Below are positions 19,039 to 28,059 of a stretch of DNA of 35,239 nt, piece by piece (position 1 is the first letter of the stretch; each line of letters opens with the position of its first letter). The stretch is from Gaertneriomyces semiglobifer (lineage: Eukaryota; Chytridiomycota; Chytridiomycetes; Spizellomycetales; Spizellomycetaceae): contig JAHLKF010000052.1 of the NCBI GenBank assembly GCA_025558075.1, positions 1 through 35,239 on the forward strand, read 5' to 3'. A program made the position numbers and the translations under genes. The notes under the pieces are model-generated. The model saw only the letters and a program-made list of their open reading frames with translations. It had not been told where the DNA came from and ran no database searches.

Positions 19039-19545
19039 ATGGCTTTTTTGTACCAAGAAGCCTTACTAGGTTTCTTCGCACCACTATCGCCTTCCTGCGA
19101 CATGAGCGCGCTTTGCACAAAACCTTCCAAAGGTGTCCAAGACTGGATTTGGTTCTTCATCCCGGTTTTCCTATGCTTCTTTCAGAGGCCCAGTGGCGTT
19201 CTGGTCAACCACATCACGCGCATAACTGGCAATGGCAGCAGACCTGTGGCTGCCCTTGTGTGGGCAATCTGTTGGTTGTTGAGCTATATCAACATCAAGG
19301 GATTGCTACAGAGCGGGCGACTGGTCCCACGACAACCAGCAGAACCTTTAACGTTGCAAGTAACCTGGTGTACGTTTCTGACAATGTCAGTTTTCCTGGG
19401 CACGATCTTGGTCGCCACGGAATTTATCCAGCGAACGCTGCTCTTGAGCAGGTTCACCGTTTGGTTGCCTGTAGCTCTTCCTCCAATTGTCAAACTCTTG
19501 CATGGACTCGTGGAGCACCGGATGGGGCAGATAGATCTAAGATGA
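19039..19545 (+). CDS. Possible multi-pass membrane protein
   Basis: A 168-residue open frame starts at ATG 19039 (G at -3). Four hydrophobic segments are visible: WIWFFIPVFLCFF, VAALVWAICWLLSYI, WCTFLTMSVFLGTILV and FTVWLPVALPPIVKLL. A second plus-strand frame (19113-19550) is open over the same region, so coding status is uncertain and introns cannot be excluded. No family is recognised. It lies between paralogues A and B. Confidence 0.3.
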   Translation: MAFLYQEALLGFFAPLSPSCDMSALCTKPSKGVQDWIWFFIPVFLCFFQRPSGVLVNHITRITGNGSRPVAALVWAICWLLSYINIKGLLQSGRLVPRQPAEPLTLQVTWCTFLTMSVFLGTILVATEFIQRTLLLSRFTVWLPVALPPIVKLLHGLVEHRMGQIDLR

Positions 19546-19787
19546 GATAGTTTGCGCCGTTCTCGTTGTTCTTAGGATAACTACGCTCATAACCTTTATA
19601 TGATAATGCTGTGATAATATAAGCCGACTTTGCAAGGTTTGGAGGTGATGTTAATATGATTAAAAAAGCATACAACAGTACAAGAGGATTTGATATTCAA
19701 TGGCTCCGGCCGCTAGAATACGAAGTGGGCCGGTTGTTCGCGATTCGCCGATGGCGGTCAACGACGGCGCCGTAAACTACAGCTGAT

Positions 19788-20556
19788 CTACCAACCGCAG
19801 AGAACGTGCTTTGCGGAAGACGGATGCGTTTTGCATTTCGTTCCCACCCCACACAGCTGCTGCACGGACCATTTATCTGCAATGTTGAGAACATATCAGC
19901 ACAACCAATGACAGACACCAAACTGAGAGCATGGCAGGCATTACCATATACACAGGAGATGAAGCCTTTGCCATCTGGCAAGCACTTTTGTGTCCCATGG
20001 TTGTTAGAGTTGCAAGGGGTCTCGCTGGCCTTTCTGCCAAGAGACGTCAGGTATCCCGTGTCAAAGCAAAAGCTCTGCTTGGCTATAACACAGGATGAGA
20101 ATGCGAAAGATTGCCCACCACGTCGAGCACCCCGGGCAAAGACTTACATTCCGGGTCGGTAACGCAATTGTCGCGGCGATTAAGAACCACCGCCTTCGCC
20201 ACGTCGCCAAGTGCTCTTAAATCAGTCAAGCTGGCATCACGCTTGCGTAGTTCGGAGTGTCTCCCCTCGCACGTCTTGTCTGCGCGGTTCTTAACAATGC
20301 GTGCTCCACTATAAAGGTTGCCATTAGCGATCATTCTTGCTACTCTCTAGCAGGAGTATTTATGTAAGCCTCCCAAAACCTACGCTTCGCAGAAGCTTCT
20401 CTCAATGTCGTCAGGAATCCTGTTCCAGCATTGCTTGAGGGTATTGTCGTACTTCTGTTGGACCGCCGTCTTGCATTTGCCGACCTCGTTGCCGCTGGCC
20501 AATGCGGCGGTGATTGAGAACGCGGCCACGAGCGTGTAGGGCACTGAGAAATGCAT
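19788..20556 (-). CDS. Secreted protein with C-terminal six-cysteine CBM19-like module (paralogue B)
   Basis: Four exons on the minus strand: 20384-20556, 20148-20308, 19945-20082 and 19788-19876. Introns of 75, 65 and 68 bp have GTAGGT, GTAAGT and GTAATG donors and TAG, TAG and CAG acceptors; the first has a CTAAT branch-like site. Exon lengths sum to 561 bp, giving 186 residues plus a stop. The N-terminus (MHFSVPYTLVAAFSITAALA) is a signal peptide. The tail has Cys spacing CX9CX9CX11CX5CX11C and ends CGW. A near match to paralogue C over the last 80 residues (shared HG.QKCLPDG and DKW blocks) and identical phase of the last two introns support the model. It is divergent from paralogue C, about 0.9 kb apart. 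Confidence 0.78.
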
Positions 20557-20659
20557 GTCGATATACTCGATAGAACTGAAACTACGATGATGAGGAACTA
20601 CCAGAAAACTTGATATGATACGCCTGGTGCGATTGCTTGTCGGGAGGCCCACGCATACC

Positions 20660-20667
20660 GTTTAAAT
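20660..20667 (-). promoter_or_regulatory. TATA-like element of paralogue B
   Basis: TATTTAAA on the minus strand, about 105 bp upstream of the ATG at 20556. Confidence 0.4.
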
Positions 20668-21384
20668 ACTCTCAAATCGAGAACCGCTTACAGGAAAGCG
20701 CTTGCCGTTCAATCTGCGCATAAAATTGCAGTTATAGACTTCCCGGACGTTGTATGTTGTGCCATTTAAGGCGGAGAAACCTTCGCGCGTCCATCTCCGT
20801 CACTCTAGGCTCTCCGAACTTACAACTGTCATCGATGTCGAGGGTGCAAAGATTGTACTTCAAGCCGCAAAGAAGAAACTTCCAGAAACTCAAGGCTCCA
20901 CCGTCGTTGAGCCGCAAAGAAGAAGCTTCGAAGAAACTTCTGACCGTTGAGTGTCGCTCTTGAGATGGATCCGGTAAGATTTTGCAACGCTATCATGGAG
21001 CCGACGTCGAGTTGAGCCTGGAAAGTGAAGAATGGAACCTCTGTGAGATGCTGCGGCGAAACGCATCCCGAGGGCGGGTAGAGTGTTTGGCCGCAACGTG
21101 AAATGAACGCTTATTAGATGTTGTCCTCCGTGCATCTCTACTTCCGCAATTGGGGATGCCGAGGGATAGTAGTGCGGCGATCAGTGAGCTTAAAATAAAA
21201 AATCGATATCGCTTTGACGCGCGACATTTTGTTTGCACCTTCCAATGCTTCCATCCGGCAAGTCGGTCGATTCATCCGTGGGGCGGACCGGTGAAATGTG
21301 CATCGGCTGGACTCCACGCAGGCCTCGCTTCATCTGCTGCTGACTACCACCAGGTCTGTGATGAGTTTTGGGATTTGGAAAATG
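20668..21384. other. Divergent intergenic region between paralogues B and C
   Basis: No confident gene. A short direct repeat (GCCGCAAAGAAGAA) occurs at about 20864 and 20911. Several short open frames on both strands overlap and look accidental. The region probably holds the promoters of both flanking genes. Confidence 0.45.
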
Positions 21385-21392
21385 TTTATATG
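21385..21392 (+). promoter_or_regulatory. TATA-like element of paralogue C
   Basis: TTTATATG, about 83 bp upstream of the ATG at 21475. Confidence 0.4.
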
Positions 21393-21474
21393 CCGCGGGT
21401 GTCGATGGAACTGACCTCGCGGCAAGTCTCTGAACTCTCTCTGCCGTCCCGGTTGAAGACCAATACCAATTACA

Positions 21475-22405
21475 ATGCTTGTCACGTTTCCGGTCGTCGT
21501 CGCCTTGGTGGGTTCATTGATAGCCACTTACCTTATGTGTTTCACTAGGATATGCTAATCCTTTCTTTCATTGACAGATGGCGTCCACCGTGTTGGCCAG
21601 CGGCAAAGGAGGCTCCGCCTGCATACAGAAGGCAGGAGATGAAAGGTATATCCAGGTGTTTCTACAACATTCATTACGGCGTCGCACTTATAACGTTTTT
21701 GAATTACCATCATTTTTGTGCTGCAGGAACAAAGGAATGGAATCCTGCAAAAATGACTCCAAAGTCTTTGGCAATGAAGCAGCGGCTTGGGAACGAGTCT
21801 GCCGACAAGGAGTAGAATCCATCTACTCTTACGCTGTCAAAGGTAACGTTGAGTTGATGCAATTTTATATTGTCGTCCTCGGTTCCAACGTAAAGGTCAA
21901 AATAGAATGCGGCGCTTCGGTGAAAAATCTGGTTGGGCTCAAGGCCGTCTCTTACAACGCCATGTTCCTCGCTCGTCGTGACGGCAAGCAGTGCTGGCAA
22001 GTCCCCTCATGTAAGGGAATAACAAGCAAACTGCGTTCTCGCGAATCGTGCTGGTGTCGCGGCTAACCATGCGCACTTCAATCCTAGCCGGAGCAACTTT
22101 TTGCCCCGATGCCGCGTTCGCATATCAAATTGGCAAGGCCATCGAAAATCTTGGCCCTTGCAACTCCAGCACTCATGGCAAGCAAAAATGCTTACCTGAT
22201 GGAAGGTCATTTGTAACCTGTGTCTACGGTAAGCTGGAACGAGAGCAGCTCTTTCTTGACATGCAACTCCATGTGTCCATTGACTGATGCATACCTCTGA
22301 TTGCCAATCATAGATAAGTGGACTATTGCGCAGACGTGCGGTTCTGGCACGAAGTGCAAGCCTTATCCCACCGATCCGCACAACCATGTTCAATGCGGAT
22401 GGTAA
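21475..22405 (+). CDS. Secreted protein with C-terminal six-cysteine CBM19-like module (paralogue C)
   Basis: Exons 21475-21507, 21578-21645, 21727-22010, 22088-22228 and 22314-22405 sum to 618 bp, 205 residues plus stop. Introns are GTGGGT...CAG, GTATAT...CAG, GTAAGG...TAG and GTAAGC...TAG, with CTAAT/CTAAC branch-like sites in the first and third. A further in-frame 63-bp intron within exon 3 (donor GTAACG at about 21842, acceptor ATAG just before the Cys codon) would give 184 residues, closer to paralogue B. The spliced N-terminus MLVTFPVVVALMASTVLASG is a signal peptide aligning with that of B. The tail has Cys spacing CX9CX9CX11CX5CX12C and ends CGW. Last two introns match B in position and phase. 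The binding target is inferred from CBM19 resemblance. Confidence 0.76.
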
Positions 22406-23031
22406 ATGGTTGCGCCAGATGTATTTCTGACCGTTCAACACCACCTAAGGAGTAAACCGAAGACATTAGAATCCAAAGGCGGCGACCCCTGATTGTTTAC
22501 CTCTAAGTCCCGTTGTTATCTCATAACTATGCAACCAACATATATTCTGTCTCGGTCCGATTGGGCATTCGTTTCCCAATCAGTCGTCAAAAATGTTTGC
22601 TAATCATGAGCGCCACAATTCGAGTTTCTACATTGCCTGCAATTTGACAGCAACCCTTAAAAAGGGAAGCGAAGTGGCCCTGGCTGACGGTCGGGTGGGA
22701 TCCACAGGGTAATGATCGAAGCAGGTGCTGCAAAAAGCGAGTGCTACCTATGCAGTGTTCTCTCTAGTGATTCTACGTCAACTATCGTAATAAATAGGTA
22801 CTGCCATTCCCAAAAACTACCGCTAAGGTTCACTCGATCTCAGAAGTGCGCTCATCCAGATGACTTCCCTGAGGGCCTGCAATGTTTGCTGAGATCACAC
22901 GCTACCTTCTATGCCAGAGATCTGATCGTCCAAAAGCCTGGTTGGAACGGGCAGTCGCATCATTGAAGGTTTCGATCCCGAGCGAGAGCGAGAGAGAGAG
23001 AGAATCAAGAGCCAACGGATTCATGAAACAA
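22406..23031. other. Intergenic stretch with a GA microsatellite
   Basis: No gene seen. A (GA)n-type purine run occupies about 22984-23003. Confidence 0.5.
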
Positions 23032-24033
23032 TCAGAACTCCGGATGATATACTTCGCGATCCATATGCATGGAGATTTCGGAAGGAAAGTAAGTGCCACG
23101 GTCTGGAGATGAGGCTGATTTCGACGCCGTTTGGGACGGCCATATCGTGCTTTTGAGCTCCCAAGCCCAACACAAGTTGCTGACAAGAATTGCAGCAGAT
23201 ATCAGAATTGCAGTCCTTTGCGACCGGGTTTTGTTGCCCCATCCGACCCCTGCCAAAGCAGTGTAGGCATTGACAAAGACGAACATGAGGTTATATGAGG
23301 CCAAAACCGCCCACCCTAGCGATTCCGAGATTTGGTCCAAAAGGACCCAGTAGAGCGCATGTAATATGAACGGAAGAAGAGTAGTCAGCGCGATACAGTC
23401 GGAGTCGCGAATGAACACTTCGAAGAGGGGAATGGCGAGAAGGTGGTGGATATTGATATATACGGAACCTTCCGAAAGGCGTCGGGTGACGGCAAGTTCG
23501 AGCAAGTAGAATAGCTGATGACTCCTCAGATACAAATGCTGCCATTGCCACGATATCCAAGGCGCGGTAGGTTTGACAAAGCCATCGTTACGAGACTTGT
23601 TCATTTCTGACTCAGAAGGCTGTTGTCCGTTATGTCGTGCATCTGGCCACGCAAACTTCCCTTTCCACAAGACCCAAAAAATAGTTATCAAATTTTGGAA
23701 CAACCATACCATATTTACTAAGAGAGAAATAAGTTTCTGAAAACAACCAAGTTGCGGGATTCACTGCAGTTCTAACCTTGGGTTTGGAGTTCTGAGTAGA
23801 ACCCGTTCCAAAACCAAGATATTCTCAGCCATTCATACCAGAACCGAGGGTCGAGCTGCACAAACGGCAAGCTGCAAACGAGAGGAGCCCTAGCGCCATG
23901 AGTAAACTACGGACTTGAGTGTCAACCCCAGATAGGACTTTACCTGCACATCCTCCCGTTCCAAGGAAGCTCGAAAAAGCCCGTCCAAAAGCTGTGCAAT
24001 ATGTGCTTGGGAAAAGGGCTGCCAAAGGGCCAT
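23032..24033 (-). CDS. Multi-pass membrane protein, three exons
   Basis: Exons on the minus strand: 23944-24033, 23839-23871 and 23032-23736, joined by introns GTAAAG...CAG (72 bp) and GTATGA...CAG (102 bp), all phase 0, giving 275 residues. Exon 3 extends the open frame upstream of its own ATG through KLISLLVNMVWLFQNLITIF. Several hydrophobic spans follow: LFYLLELAV, HHLLAIPLFEVF, TTLLPFILHALYWVLL, VLASYNLMFVFVNAYTAL and AILISAAILVSNLCWAW. The INIHHLLAIPLFEV stretch with a His pair recalls TLC-domain membrane proteins, but weakly. The proposed start lies about 20 bp from a telomere-like tract and about 30 bp from the edge of the virus-derived duplicate, so the promoter or first exon may have been cut off. 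Confidence 0.5.
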
Positions 24034-24048
24034 CCCGGAAATGCGCAC

Positions 24049-24062
24049 AACCCTAACCCTAA
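24049..24062. repeat. Telomere-like tract at the duplication edge
   Basis: AACCCTAACCCTAA, two full CCCTAA repeats (TTAGGG on the other strand), directly before the second copy of the virus-like block. The length is small enough for chance, but the place is notable. Confidence 0.6.
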
Positions 24063-24065
24063 GCT

Positions 24066-24754
24066 TGCCAAGGCTAGAAAGGAAGCCCGCAAACGGAAGC
24101 AAGAAACCGTCACTGAAAACGAAAACAGTTGTTGTAAGGGGGTTCCGGTGGCATACACGTCATAGGGATACCCTAACCAGGGCGCGCGTTATGACGGTGC
24201 CGGTGCTTACCTATGTCAGCACCTGCATGTGTATCATGTGCCCTGGCACACGTGACACATGAGACTGAGGCCCTAATCCTAAGTCACATGATCTTTTCCG
24301 TCGGGAAGCGCTTAACGCAACCGTCAGTTTAGAACTTAGAACCTTAGACTTGAATACACATAAGCTTATTAGAAGGATCAGAGCATCAGCAGGATCCCTC
24401 TGCAACAACAGTGACACCAAGTAGGACCCCCGTTCGGAAACCGAAACCGAAGGACGTTCGGACCAAGTGTTGTCTCCCCCAACAGAGACCGTGAGCAACG
24501 GTGTTAGTAAACCGAAACGTGTCCGCAAACCAAAGAGTGAACCTAATTTGGATCCTTCAGAGGACAAGCCCCCAACCTGGTTCACCAAGTTTGTCACCTC
24601 CATTGTGAAGGAGCAAGAAGAGCAAAAGGGTGCCAAGATGACCAAGAAGGAATTGAAGGAGTTGGCGAGCCAAGAGGTTGAACAAAGATGGCATGACGGA
24701 TACACTCGTGAACGTGTGCGTGGAGCTGTAGATAACCCTGTCACATCCATGTAA
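24066..24754 (+). pseudogene. Charged coiled-coil protein, copy 2 (truncated, LTR-interrupted)
   Basis: It begins mid-gene (AKARKEARKRKQETVTENENS), is interrupted by a solo LTR at 24130-24407, then continues with a TAG at about 24422 where copy 1 has a Ser codon. The C-terminal part is intact here: PPTWFTKFVTSIVKEQEEQK continues through KMTKKELKELASQEVEQRWH to TAA at 24752-24754. This shows what the frame break in copy 1 removed. The 5' part is missing. Confidence 0.75.
24130..24407 (+). mobile_element. Solo Copia LTR, plus orientation
   Basis: A 278-bp TGTTGTAAGG...CTCTGCAACA sequence flanked by the 5-bp target duplication ACAGT (24125-24129 and 24408-24412). It is clearly more diverged from the full element's LTRs, so it is an older insertion, now without internal sequence. 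It sits inside copy 2 of the coiled-coil gene. Confidence 0.94.
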
Positions 24755-24787
24755 TCAATGATTTTTGGTTAACAACATATACGTCTT

Positions 24788-25989
24788 TTATTCATCTATA
24801 TGTACATGAAGCAAAACATTGTGACGATGAATGGGAAGCAACCCTGTCAACGTTGATTCAAACACTGAATCCTCATTGTAGAGTAAAAACAGTCCAGCGT
24901 CATCACAGCTGAGTTTAACAAGTTCAGCGAAGTGGCACCATTCGACCCAGTTTTCGCCATACTTGTAAGGTATACGTTGCTGAAAACCGATAACAATACA
25001 TGGATGCATTAGGTGTTTGACTGGTTCCATTGTCACATGAGATGAGGTCGCGTCGATGTGGGGTTGATTCGGTCCGTGGAACGTTCGTACAATACGGTAG
25101 TGCCAATGGAACCCGCACCCCATCCCAAGGATTTAAAACGCACGGGACCTGCCCCACCATAACCTGTAGGACGTTCCCTCACACGAATCATTATCTGTCG
25201 CATGCTTCTGTGTCTCACAAATGTTTGGATACGTAAAGGAACAAAGTGGCGGTGCATCAATGTACGATTATCGCCCGATTCATCCAAAATAAACTCATCG
25301 TCATCCTCGTCGTCTTCCTCTTCTTGCACCGTTGATGGTGCATCTTCCGACCATGTCGAATCTTGCGAATGAATCGACTCCGAGTCAATGCCACTACCTT
25401 CTTCCGGAGTCGATGTACCATGTTATACAGTGCGTTCCGCAATGTGCAATGAAAGATCCTGATCATAGTAATTGCAGAGAATGTTACAGGGAGAGTAAAC
25501 CGCATTATTCCAAAATTGATAAACACAGTACTGCAGTGTCGTATCAAAGATGTCTTCGACGCAATTTCGTTCTTCACAAGTAATTTCAAAGGCGGCTCCG
25601 GCAACAAAGTGTAAGATGTTGAATGTTCGAAACGTTTGGTGAATCATGGTGAATGTAGAGACGTTATCCACGGTATGAAGACCCCTGACGAACCGTTGAA
25701 AAAACCTTCTTAACAACGGTTGACTGATGGCTACCAGTCTAGCAGCCTCTGCAATCGCATGTCTGTTCAACATTGTCAACACAGTGTATTGCAGAACATG
25801 TTCCCTCAGCTCTGGTGGTAATCGTTGGGTAAGAACCTTTTGAACTTCAACGTCGTCCAACGTATCTTCACTCCAATGGATGCCGGTAAACATTTGCATC
25901 TCAAAGCGGCCGTTGTTTGTGACATTTTCAATCTGGAATATCCGTCCATGACGACTGTGTAGCACTTGTACGTTTTCTTCGACAGTCAT
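24788..25989 (-). pseudogene. Acidic protein of the virus-like block, copy 2 (frameshifted)
   Basis: Counterpart of 6641-7843 on the minus strand. The frame is open from about 25989 to 25423, then shifts because one base is missing near 25427. It is open again over the acidic run (MQEEEDDEDDDEFILDE) and shifts once more near 25078, where a base is missing in the run before GPNQPHIDATS. The last 100 residues are nearly identical to copy 1. The same AATAAA-overlapping stop is present. Confidence 0.85.
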
Positions 25990-26067
25990 TGTTGCATGTT
26001 GGTTTTTCCATTTCACAAACTCTACTCTTTTAGATGCATCTCATAATAGCAATCTCCTCAACCTGCC

Positions 26068-26799
26068 ATGCCAGCGACCTTTGACGATCTTCCTGTGGAG
26101 CTTCGAAAACTCATTTTCGGGATCCGCGCCAAAGACCATATGTATGATCGTATTCGGACCTTCGAGAAGCTTTTTACTGGACGACGTTTGTGCACCAATT
26201 TTGGAACTCATCTTGCTCGAAGCATTGGTCCCATGGGAAACTTGTTAGGCCCTGTTCTCGATGAACGAACATATGTCACCAGGTTTGGAAGTTTGCATCT
26301 TCGACGTCGTCGCTATCAAACCTATGTGATTCTCGAAGGTTCTGATAAGCCAAAATTCCTCTACGATGTGGAACTTTACTTTAAACATGGTGTACCTTCC
26401 GGACACTTGCAACATCAACCTCAAGTCCATTTGCTATTTTGTGCAATATGTCGCGGATCCCAAGACCGCAATTTCAGAACCCCAAAGGAGCGGTGCGGAG
26501 ACCGTGCCTCAACTCCTAGCATAATAAACACAAGACGAGAACAAGATCTGCACCTCCGAAACACACCCGCAGGTTTGATATGTCGCGGATCCCAAGACCG
26601 CAATCTCAGAACCCCAAAGGAGCGGTGCGGAGACCGTGCCTCAACTCCTAGCATAATAAACACAAGACGAGAACAAGATCTGCACCTCCGAAACACACCC
26701 GCAGGTTTGATAGCTAAAAATAGATACTACGGAGACCATCGCAAGGGTTCCGACGTTAAGGAGCGACGCCCGCTCGCACTCGAAAACCTTAGGAGTTAA
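26068..26799 (+). pseudogene. F-box-like protein, copy 2, fused by insertion to Gypsy LTR sequence
   Basis: Residues 1-127 correspond to the F-box-like gene, with the Tyr codon that is a stop in copy 1. At 26449 the frame runs into the Gypsy LTR and stays open for another 117 codons. It translates the two 132-bp units as two 44-residue repeats (CRGSQDRN.RTPKERCGDR...) and ends at 26799. The result is a 243-residue chimeric open frame; whether it is expressed is unknown. The original C-terminus is lost. Confidence 0.65.
26449..26712 (+). repeat. Two 132-bp tandem units at the start of the Gypsy LTR
   Basis: Units 26449-26580 and 26581-26712 are nearly identical (TGTCGCGGATCCC...GCAGGTTTGATA). 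They may be duplicated regulatory sequence, since such repeats in U3 often bear enhancers. The unit length is divisible by three, so open frames cross both. Confidence 0.9.
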
Positions 26800-26896
26800 G
26801 GAGCGGCGCGCACAGGGCTCGGAAGAACATATGGTAATTTCGAAGAGTGAGAAAATGACGCCCGAGGAAAAGCGCAAGGATGTGACGGAAAACTCA

Positions 26897-26905
26897 TATA
26901 AATAG
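26897..26905 (+). promoter_or_regulatory. TATA box in the Gypsy LTR
   Basis: TATAAATAG within the LTR, also present in the reversed copy near 14810-14818. It is the likely core promoter of the element. Confidence 0.55.
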
Positions 26906-27324
26906 AAGGCTGCAGCGGTGAAGGAAAGGAGGGCAAGAAACAGTAGAAACTTAGAGTCAGATAGTTCTAGTTCAATACACGAGCTGAACTATACAAATCA
27001 CTCTATACAACCCCAGTGAGAAAAGGCACGCACGCTGAGTAACCGCGTCCCACGGGTCCGATCCCGCTTTTCCACGCTCGGCGGCGACATAGTTAACGGA
27101 CTGATCATCCGGCTCAATATCGCTCCTTGGTTCACCTATCAGCACTCTCGTGCCCCCGCATTTAGTCACGGATCCTTGCATTTACGGATCCGAGACACGC
27201 TAAGTCCCACACGCTCTGTCGCAACCAAATTAAACATAAACAAACCCCACGGTCATCCCGGAAGCGCCAATCGTATCTTATTTCGCTCGGCGCATCACAG
27301 CACGAGCGAAGAAAAATCCGTTAC

Positions 27325-28059
27325 ATGGTGGAGAAACCCAAAGGTGAACCCATCTACACTTCAACTCCAAAGGCACTGACTCCCGAGATTGCGGATCAGA
27401 GCCCTCTTTCACAATTCTTCCAGGAATTACTGCTGAAAAAAGGACAGGTTCCAGTACCAGCAAAAATGTCTTCCGACGACATTTCCCAAACGCCACGTCC
27501 AGCAGAAGCGGCGGATGAAACGATTTATTGCGGACCCGACGAATACGAGTTAACGGTCTCCGACACCGAAACTCAGGGACCGAAGCCATTGACGGTCGAC
27601 TCCCTCCAGGATCTTCATGAGCGCCTCTGTGCGCTGGAGGGATCGACAGCCCAGGCAACAGACCAAGCACTACTTGCCCAGGCACACACGCACCAATGGC
27701 TTGAGGGCATCGACGCCCACATGAATGAACTTTTCGAGTACATCAAGGTTCAGGCCCGGCCGCAGAAGGCAGCGACCCCCGACATGATGACTCCCACACC
27801 ATCCTTAGTTAAGCCGCAAGTGCGCTTTTCTGAACAAAAAACCAATAAAACCCTTTTTCCAAAAAAACAGAGACATTCAGGAAGACTTTTACGGTACCAG
27901 TCAAGGCCTCAGGTCTCCATTCCGTTGGGCAGACAGCGTCGACGAAGAGGAGGAAGGCCCCGGCCCAGCTGAAACGGTTCCGGAGCCTGCCCACACGACG
28001 CGCAAGTACCAGTTGCGCCCGAGGATCTACCTAAGTTCTCGGGACAACTGAACAACCCA
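27325..28059 (+). pseudogene. Gypsy gag N-terminal region with two compensating frame changes
   Basis: It starts MVEKPKGEPIYTSTPKAL at ATG 27325. The frame leaves its phase at an A7 run (27861-27867), where an alternative frame reads a sensible NRDIQEDFYGTSQGLRSPF and on through an acidic stretch. It returns to the first phase at about 27995-28010 (VAPEDLPKFSGQL), just before the main Gag-Pol frame. A helical segment (LQDLHERLCALE) is visible. One-base changes in both directions suggest decay or sequencing error at the homopolymer. Confidence 0.6.

Larger units (their letters stand above)
24066..26448 (+). repeat. Second copy of part of the virus-like block
   Basis: Collinear with 6178-8243 plus 13573-13638, at high identity with scattered indels. 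It includes the 3' part of the coiled-coil gene, the whole acidic minus-strand gene and most of the F-box-like gene. It lacks the 21 bp at about 6200-6220 of copy 1 and holds a solo Copia LTR (24130-24407). It is cut on the right by a Gypsy LTR at 26449. Confidence 0.93.
26449..27197 (+). repeat. 5' LTR of the Gypsy element
   Basis: Putative 749-bp LTR from TGTCGCGGATCC to GGATCCGAGACA, ends that form an imperfect 12-bp inverted repeat with TG...CA. The start is fixed by comparison with the reversed copy (homology begins exactly there); the end is inferred. No standard TGG primer binding site follows directly, so the right border could be off. A promoter-like TATAAATAG is at 26897-26905. Confidence 0.75.

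Noticed and set aside
19113..19550. Second plus-strand frame overlapping the possible membrane protein
   Set aside because: It has no hydrophobic or domain pattern and shares the DNA with a frame that shows four clear hydrophobic segments.
20890..21238. Minus-strand open frames between paralogues B and C
   Set aside because: Short, overlapping in several frames, and without signal peptide, domain or splice support; more likely promoter sequence.
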